Source: Ovis canadensis (taxonomy: Eukaryota; Chordata; Mammalia; Artiodactyla; Bovidae). From it: DNA of 64,000 bases. Of the stretch, positions 50,501 through 59,500 are shown in pieces (position 1 is the first letter of the stretch; each line of letters starts with the position of its first letter). The notes under the pieces were generated by a model. It was given only the letters and a program-made list of their open reading frames with translations, was not told where the DNA came from and did not search any database. The position numbers and the translations under genes are program-made. The stretch spans positions 73,830,501 through 73,894,500 of the forward strand of contig NC_091263.1 of assembly GCF_042477335.2 (NCBI RefSeq), read 5' to 3'.

Positions 50501-53500
50501 CCCCTGCCCTCACATTATCTGGTCACCCACCGCGTCTGGCCTGATTTTTGACCCTCTCTCCGCCCCTCCAGCCTGGGTCAGACCTTCCTCCTGGAGCCAG
50601 GACCCCCAGTCACCTCCAATCCTGCCCCTCGGAAGGCATCCCGTGCCCCACCCAGCGTCCCCTCAACCCCCGTATTCTGGGCAGCCGAGCCAGAGTCCCT
50701 TCCGCCTGGGACAGCCCTCCCCAGGCCACCTCCCCGCCCCCTTCAAGCGAAGCTCAGTGCCGCCGCCTCCAAGAAGGCTCCCACCCTGCCCAGGCGCAGT
50801 AGTCCTGTCTGTGCACAGGCAGAGGCAGCTGGGGGCTCCTTCCTGGGGCTCGCGTTCCAGGAGCAGGAGGCAGCCTCCACGGCGTCTCTGAACTACGAGG
50901 CCCACAGGAGCTCGGGGGATGCAGAGTGCTCAGGGCCGTGTCCAGCAGCACGGAGCAGGGACGGACACAGCCCATCAGCCGCGCCGGGGCCCACCGGGCA
51001 CGCGTGACTGCACACAGAGCCGGGCTCTGCCCTCGGCGCGCACACAGCGTGCGTGGACGCCTCTGCAGGGCACACACCTCTCGCCCGGGCTCTGCCCTCG
51101 GCGCGCACACAGCGTGCGTGGACGCCTCTGCAGGGCACACACCTCTCGCCCGGGCTCTGCCCTCGGCGCGCACACAGCGTGCGTGGACGCCTCTGCAGGG
51201 CACACACCTCTCGCCCGGGCTCTGCCCTCGGCGCGCACACAGCGTGCGTGGACGCCTCTGCAGGGCACACAGCTCTCGCCCGGGCTCTGCCCTCGGCGCG
51301 CACACAGCGTGCGTGGACGCCTCTGCAGGGCACACACCTCTCGCCCGGGCTCTGCCCTCGGCGCGCACACAGCGTGCGTGGACGCCTCTGCAGGGCACAC
51401 ACCTCTCGCCCGGGCTCTGCCCTCGGCGCGCACACAGCGTGCGTGGACGCCTCTGCAGGGCACACAGAGCCGGGCTCTGCCCTCGGCGTGCACACAGCGT
51501 GCGTGGACGCCTCTGCAGGGCACACAGCTCTCGCCCGGGCTCTGCCCTCGGCGCGCACACAGCGTGCGTGGACGCCTCTGCAGGGCACACACCTCTCGCC
51601 CGGGCTCTGCCCTCGGCGCGCACACAGCGTGCGTGGACGCCTCTGCAGGGCACACAGAGCCGGGCTCTGCCCTCGGCGCGCACACAGCGTGCGTGGACGC
51701 CTCTGCAGGGCACACAGCTCTCGCCGCCGTGGGGAGGATGGGGCTGCAGCAGAGTGCTGGGCAGCACGCTGAGCTCCGGGGGGCAACGGGGTGCGGCTCA
51801 GCCCGCGAGGGGCTGGAAGGAGCCGGGGGCTGTGCAAACCCACTCGCGTCAGCCCAGCGGGCGGCTCCACGGGGGCGGCAGGTGCCCAGCGGGACCCCGA
51901 GCCCGTTCTCCCATGGGTGCTGTGAGCGGGCCTGACTGCCCTCCCACGAGGCCAGGGCGGCAGTGGGGACTGGAGTGAGTCTTCCTCTCCCGCTCTCCTC
52001 CGCGTCCAGGCTCACCCCGGCGCACTGCGAGGGCACGCAGGGAGAGGGCAAGAGTTGAGAGGCAGGAATTCATGAGCTCAGAGAGCTGCCGCCTTTGCTG
52101 GGGTGGGGGTGGGGGCTCCCTCTGCCAAAACAATAATTAATTTTTTTTTAAAGCAGCTACAAAGCCATGATTAAGCTTAGGGCCCTAAAACAAGCCCATA
52201 AAATCGAAAAATATTTATCTGGAAGGGTGGCAAGTCCAATAAAAGTTTTATGAATGTTTTACAACTGCCCTGTCAGGAAGCTGGCCTCTCAGTCACCCCC
52301 CTTCTAAGGAAAAACGACACACACACGCGAGTGCACGCACGGGCACAGACACACTCACACGGGCACGGACTCACACTCACGGGCACAGACACACACAGGC
52401 ATGGACTCACACTCACAGGCACAACTCACACTCACGGGCACAGACTCACACGGGCACGGACTCACACGGGCACGGACTCACACGGGCACGGACTCACACT
52501 CACGGGCACGGACGCACACGGGCACAGACTCACACTCACGGGCACGGACTCACACACGGGCACGGACTCACACTCACGGGCACAGACTCACACTCACAGG
52601 CTAGACACGCACTCAAAGGCACAGACACACAGGAGTGCGGACTCACACGGGCACACACTGGCGGACGCACAGGCTCAGACACGTCTGGCAGAGCTGTGGC
52701 CTGCACCGCTCCTGCCGGCCGGGGGCTCCGCTGGGCCTGGGGCTGCAGGGAGGGGGGCCTAAGCCAGGGCCCGGGCAGCGGTCAGGCTCCCGCCCTCCTC
52801 CAGAGCCGCGGGCTCGCTGGTGGCTGCAGGCTCTGCCCTTGGTAGGCAAGGCCCAGACCCCCAGTGGGCTGCGGGGAGGACGGTTCTGTCAAGGTCAGCA
52901 CAGGGCCACCAGGAGGCAAAAGGCTGCCAGGCTTGTTCTTCAGGTCTGGGAAGCGGGGGCCGGGAGCCTGGTCAGGGGAAGAGATGGGCGCAGGGCCCAG
53001 CGTTGGGGGACGTGGCCAGGGGTGCCCACAGCAGCCCTGCCTGGCTCCGGTGGCAGCTCCGTCCTGAGCTCATGGACTAAGGCCCCGCCGACCCCCTGCT
53101 CAGGGCTGACCCCTACATCAGGGGCTGGCTCGCCTGGAGACAGCGCTTCCCCACGAGAGCCCCGCGTTCCTCCCACTCCAGGCCCCAAGGTGCTCTGAGC
53201 CCCGTTACAGACGGGAAGGGGCTGGCGGCAGAGGTGGGGCCGGCACACAGCAGCCAGCCTCCGCTTGAACGTTGCGGTGTCCCTTTGCCCTCGCCCTGGT
53301 CTTCCCGCAGAGCCTGACACTTAGGGCCGAGCTGTGTGGCTCCAGAGCCTACCGACTGTGTTCTCCACGAGGTGGGGACCAGGCCAGCTGGTCGTGGGGG
53401 CCCCCGGGAAAAGCCCACCTGTGCTCAGAAGGGTGGCAGGCGGACGGGTGGGCTGGCGAGGACACCCCGGGGACGCAGCACCACGTGGGTCCCACCCTCA

Positions 53501-56500
53501 AGGCCCAGGCCGGAGCCACAGAAACCTCGGCAACGCTGCCTGTGCCAGGGACAAGGCCGCAGAGGTGGCACGGGAGCATGGCGAGGGGCTCCCGGTCGGG
53601 GCAGGGGCAGGGCTCGAGCATCTCGCTGGTCTCGGGGGAGCCTCTTCCCATCTGGCTGGTTTCGGGGGAGCCTCTTCTCATCTGGCTGGTTTCGGGGGAG
53701 CCTCTTCTCATCTGGCTGGTTTCGGGGGAGCCTCTTCTCATCTGGCTGGTTTCGGGGGAGCCTCTTCTCATCTGGCTGGTTTCGGGGGAGCCTCTTCTCA
53801 TCTGGCTGGTTTCGGGGGAGTCTTCTAATCTCGCTGGTTTCGAGGGTTTCTCTTTTCTTCTCTGTGGCCAAAGTTTTTCCAGGGTTAAAAATAACCTTTT
53901 TTTTAGAACATCAAACATTGGTTAAAGGCGAAAGGGGTGCAGGGATGCGCTCTGCTGGGGGCCATCCGTCCACTGTGGATGAAGGAGTGGGAGGCTGCCC
54001 TGGCCTGAGGCACTGCTACCGCACACTGTCCAAGGCACCCAGAGGCCATGGACTCGTCCCCGACCCCAGAGACCCGGCTCTGCATCGAGGAGCTGGGAAG
54101 AAGCGTCGGGCGCTGTGGGGACACGGATGGGCTAGCCTTGGCCGGGGGCAGGACGGAGAGAGGACAGCCCTCAGCCCCAGCTCTCGCGCTGCTGGACAGC
54201 CTCCCAAGCAGCCCCGGCCTGCTGGTCATAGGCCCCCAGGGGCCCTTCCCCTGGGGCACAGGGAGCCGTGGCGCAGCCCGTGGGGACGGCCAGGGGCCCG
54301 ACTGGGTGAGGGGCCGGCAGATGGTTTCTGTCCACGGGGCCATGCTTATGTTAATTGCAGATATTTTTACCGTATTGTGTTACTCCATCCATCTTTGTGA
54401 ACGGTCCGTCTTGTAAAATTCTTTTAATGATGTTATTTTTTCTTGCCTATCTTCATCATCTGCAATTATTTATAATATCATTGTCTTTGTTTCAAATGCT
54501 GGGTATAAACATTGTTGTAACAGTTCTTCGATGGGGTTCATATAATTTTTACAATTGCTTAGAAGTGCTTCACTGGCCAAAGAGGGACGAGGCGGGCCAT
54601 TCTTCTGGGGGGAAAGAGGCACCCCAAGGGCTCCCTGCGCTCGGTGACATGGGCCCCCAAGTCAGGATGCTCCGGAGAGGGCAGCGTGCGGCTGGCTCGG
54701 GACCGGGCCTCTGAGCTGCTGTCCCTGCAGACGGAGCCAGAGCCCCATAGGCCCCTGTCGGGTGAGACGCCAGGGAGAGACGGATGCTTTGTTCTCACTT
54801 TACAGGGATTTTCTGAAGCCTCAGCGCTCGCCCCTCACCGCTCTGCAGCCCTCTTTTCTCCCTGCCAGGCTGCTTTATGGAGTCTCCTCTGCCGGCTGGG
54901 GACAGGACCTGGTGGGAGGCTGCTGACTGCCTGGGGATCCTCCTGGGGGGTCCCCGCACCTCAGGGTCGCTGCCCTGAGGCCGCCGGCTTTGGGCCCGGG
55001 TGGGGCTCCCTGGGGACTGTGCAGGCTCCCTGGAGCACCACCCCACACACCACAGACCCTGGCCTCCTCTGCTCAAATACGCGCAGGGGCCCCTCCTGGA
55101 GTAAGCCCACTTCCCTCCCAAGGCTCTCACCGAGCCCACCGCCCCCTGTGCCACCCGCCTTCCCTGACGGCGCGGCCCCAGAGCTGGGGCTTGGGGCCCT
55201 CGTGGGCACTGCCCTCGGGCCCAGGCCGTCTGCGGTCCAGCGATGGGTGACTCATCCTTCCAGGTGGGAAGAGCCCGTGACCCTCACTGCCTCCCCGGCC
55301 TCTCGATGGTGGGGCCCGGGGGCAGCAGGGGCTGCCTCCTGTGACTCTGGGACCCCCATGACCCTGGAGCCATGGCTGACGACGGCCCAGGTCCGGGCTT
55401 GGTGCAGGGGTCTGAGCTGGGGGTGGTCTCTGTGTCTTTGGCCCAGAGCTGTGGACGCACCCGCCAGGATCGTTCAGTGCACTCCGCGCGGGAGAAAGCT
55501 GAAGAGGACAGTAGCCTCGCGCAGCCTCCCAGCGCCATGCTCTCACTGGGTCTCTTTTCTTTTCTCTGCAAGACTTCCCTTTCACGCGGTCAGGCGCCTC
55601 AAAGGTGACATCAGCCGTTGGCCATGTACCCTCGCGGGGCTCCTCCGGGGAGGTGACGCTCCGGGCTGGGCACGGTCCTGCTGGGTCCTCCTCCCTGGAA
55701 GGGCCCTTCCAGGAGAGGGTGGCTGTGCAGAGGCGCCATCCTCAGGGGCATGAGCTGGCATGTGGGGGTTGCTGTGCCTTCTCTGCCGACGTGCGGCGCC
55801 GACAGGTGTGAAATCTGAGGAACGTGAGTGTTCAGCACGCTTTTCTTTCTGCTTTTCCCTCTGGATCAAGTTATTTAAGAGAGTTGGGAAGGAAAAAAAA
55901 CCCTCACAAAAGACCCATCTTACAGATGGGGAAACTGAGGCTCAGGAAGGTTAACATTCCAGCCAGGCTTTCAGGCGGGTCTGGTAGGCCGCAGGCCCTT
56001 GCTCTTTGCAGGAGCCCCGTCCCTGCCTCCTGGGCACACAGGGCTGCAGAGCCCGCACACGCCCAGCCCACGGTGCCTCAGAAAAGGCTGGCGGCCCTTG
56101 GTGGGCGCCCCTAAGAGGGTGGCCCGAGCTCAGAGGGTGCCCGAGAATCCACTCCAGGCAGCGTGTACGGGTGGGACTCAGTGTCTGGGGTGGTGTGAAT
56201 GGGCAGGGCGCGTCTCACAGGAAAGGAAACAGTTTCACTTTGAACGCAGAGGGCCGGCGCAGCCCGAAGGCCCACTGTGTGGAGCCTGTGGGGAGACGAC
56301 CACATCGTGACCAGGACGCCAGGGACGCCCCACCCCCGGCACCAACGTGAGCTTCCACCTCCCCAGAGCGCGGTCTCCTGTGCCGCAGCGGCCTCCGCCT
56401 TCCCCCCCTCCCTCTGCCTTCTCAGACCGTCATCCGAGGGATGCTTAGAACTGTGCATCCGGTCGAGACCTGCCTCTGACCCCGGGCTGACCCCGCGGTG

Positions 56501-59500
56501 GCTCCGGGACCCCTGCACCCCTGGGCGCTGCCCCACGGCCAGGCTCCGGGTCCCTCGGAGGCATGACCCGGAACCCGGGCAGGGTCACTGGGAGCCAGCA
56601 ACGTGGAAATGGACGGGGGGGACCTTTGTCACTGCTGGCCACGCCCCCTACCCTCACCACCCTCCGCCCAGCGGGTCCCCAAGCTGTCTCGCAGGGAGGG
56701 CCTCGGCCTTCCGGGCCTTCCGGACGGAAGTGGCCCTTTGGAAGGGGCAGTTTTGTCAACGCAGGCCCTTCAACCATGAGGCACCAGACTTTGGGGGAAG
56801 CTCCTCAGGTGTCATGGGGAGGGGCCGTCCTGCGAGCCCGTTCAGCTCTGAGGTCTCGGAAGGCAGCGTCCAAGGCTCCACAAGGCGCTGCTCCCGTACT
56901 ACAGCTCAAAGCCGACACGTGACTCTGACGCCCCCGCGTCCGTCCTGAGGCTCAAGTAGGAGCCACGGGTCGCGGTGGGCAAACACAGCCCAGAGACAGG
57001 CTTCCTGTAGTTCAGACCATTTCAGGTTTTCATCAGCAAACTCCACACACAGGGCGTCAGATGGAGCCCGACTCCCAGGCCAGCGTTCCCCCGGTTCCTG
57101 CCTCTCGCTCTCACCTGCAACCCGGCCTCTGATACCCGGCCTGTCCCATGGGCTGCGCGGTCCCACGCGAGAGGCCCAGTGCGCCTGGGGTGGGGCAGGA
57201 TACCCAGAGGACTCCCTGGCCTCCTTCCCGGCCTGCGGAGCCAGCGGGAGGCCACCGGCTGGCACACCGGGGCCCCAGGCAGCAGACCCGCGCTGCAGCC
57301 CCACGGGGACAAGGCCCGCCTCAGAGCCAGCCGGAGGCAGGGATGGGGTGGCAACCCCGACCCCAGGGAGCCACGTGCCCCCTGAGCTGCTGGTCTGAGT
57401 GGCTCCATGCCCCGCACAAGCCAGGTGATGTGCCCTGGGTGCTTAGACCAGACGCAGTGCCCACAGCCGCCGTCTCCAGGACCCGCTGGCTCTTGGGCAC
57501 AGGGCAGTGGGGGCAGAGGCCATGAGGCCCCGCGGGCTGAGCCTGGCAGGGTGACAGCTCCCGCGAGCGGGAGGAAACTGCCACTCACCAGGGATGTGGA
57601 CCTTGAATTTGCCGCTCTGTCCAAAGGCGCTGTCGATGACGCCCAGCTCGCCGGTAGACAGGTGCACCCTGAGTCCCATGAACAGCTGGATGTTGGTCTC
57701 CTTCTTGAACAGGGAGCGGCCGATCACGCTGTGGTCATCCAGCACCTGTGCCCACCCGCCCGGGGAGAGTGTCAGTGTCAGGGGACGGCCATCTGCCACG
57801 TGCACGGGCGGTCAGCCCGCGTCACCACTGATGACCAGCGCCCTACGCCACCACCCGCAGGGATCCACAGAGGTGGCGAGAGCCCACAGCAGTCCCGCCC
57901 GCCCGGCCTGGAGCCGACAGCTCCTCAGGAAGGCCAAGGGGTGCCGCCCACTCCCGAGCCCGCCCCGCCCGCACTTCGGTGACCTCCCACCTCCAGGCCC
58001 CCTGTCAGCCCCACTCCGCGGCCTCTGCAGAGAGGGGGAAGGGGTGTGCACGCGCGTGTAAGCACCAGGTCTACCAGGCCTCGGAGTGCCAGGGAGGCCT
58101 CCTCCTGCCCTCTGGGCCCTGGGCGCTGCCTGGGCAGCATGCGGAGGCGGGCATGCGGTCAGCGGGGACCTCCTCCTAGGGCCCCACAAGCCAGGCTCAG
58201 GAGCATCGCACTTCTGCCCACGATGCCAAGATTTGGCCAAGCATCCGGATGGGTTGCTCTGAAGAGCATAAACTGCCCCACTTACCCTAAAAACCTTGCA
58301 GAAAAACACAGCCCACCCGACTAGATTCATCAGCCAGATACCAGGCACACGCCCCACCCCTGCTCCCAGTGACGGGCGGACGGGACACAGGCCACGTGGA
58401 GAGCCACCAGCCTCACCCCCATGGGAGCTGCTCCGCGCCCTCCACGTGGCAAGGCTGTATGAGGGTGCCCAGGCCTGCTGCACATGGACGGCGCAAAGCA
58501 GCTTCTCCGGCCCCTAGAACTGGGTAGTCCAGGTGAGCAGGCGTCACCAGCCTCAGGGCGAGGGTGCCTGTCGCCTCCGCAGGCCCCCAGCTGAACCCCT
58601 GCAGAAGGGCCTGAACGTGAAGCCCTGTCCCAGCCTCATGGGGGGCCTGGTCAGCCAGCAGGGCCAGGACGACAGCCAAATGGACCCGTGGGTCTGGGCC
58701 AGCCGTGCGCGTCCCCACCTGGGGCCAGTCCCGAGCTCGGCATCACTGCTGAGGCCGCTGGCCAGAGCAGGGAGGCCCTCAGAGCCCCTTGGACCCGCAA
58801 GCCCTTGTCTGCAAGGGTTTTCCTGAGCTCAGGGACAGGATCTGAGTCGCTTGCCGATGCGGGGGTGGGGGAACAGCGGGGACAGATGCCCGCCGGGGAG
58901 CCAGGAGGGGCCAGGGCACCCTCTGCACCTGGCACACGGCCTCCAGAAGTGATGGCCGTGGGTCCCAGCAAACCTCTGCCGCACGGCTGGCGTTCAGTGA
59001 CCCCTGGGGTCAGAGGACGAGGCCTCCTGCGGGCGGCGGTCAAGCTCGTCTCCACAGGCTCCCAGCCTCAGCGGAGCCGTTGGGGATCAGGCACCAGCAC
59101 GTCCCACCGGGAGGCCGGCTTCCCCATGAGCCCACCCCGGGATGTTGGCCAGGGCCCACGCTGAGCCTTGGCAGTGAGACGGTCCGAGGGGCTGCAGCGT
59201 CCACAAAGGACCCACCTGGGTGGTCGGCCCTGGGCCGTGGGCTGCTCCCCGAGCGCAGCAAGCCTCTCACGGGGTCCACCGGGCACGGCCCCTCCGCCCC
59301 AGCCCCCAAGCGGGACTCGGCTGCAGCGCACCTATTTACGTCGTCACGCGCGTCGGTCTCCGGCTGGCTCCGCGGCGTGGCCTGGGACTTGCCAAGTCCT
59401 GAGGCGACTGTCCTAACTCCAGCCGGAGGATGGGCGCTGGGATGGGGGACCACTGGAAGGGGGCCTGGTCCACGTCCCCCGGCCCCGCAGCCTGTGCCCA

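Noticed and set aside
51012-51726. CRISPR-like regular array
   Set aside because: Repeats are contiguous 60/65-base units with no unique spacers, in a mammalian genome. This is a minisatellite.
50893-52051. Open frames of 239-358 codons on both strands over the 65-base repeat
   Set aside because: They exist only because the 65-base unit lacks stop codons in every frame; the encoded peptides are the repeat read in turn. Not genes.
52230-52250. Poly(A) signal-like AATAAA in the AT island near 52.24 kb
   Set aside because: It is on the + strand inside a - strand gene intron with no upstream coding sequence; a chance word in AT-rich DNA.
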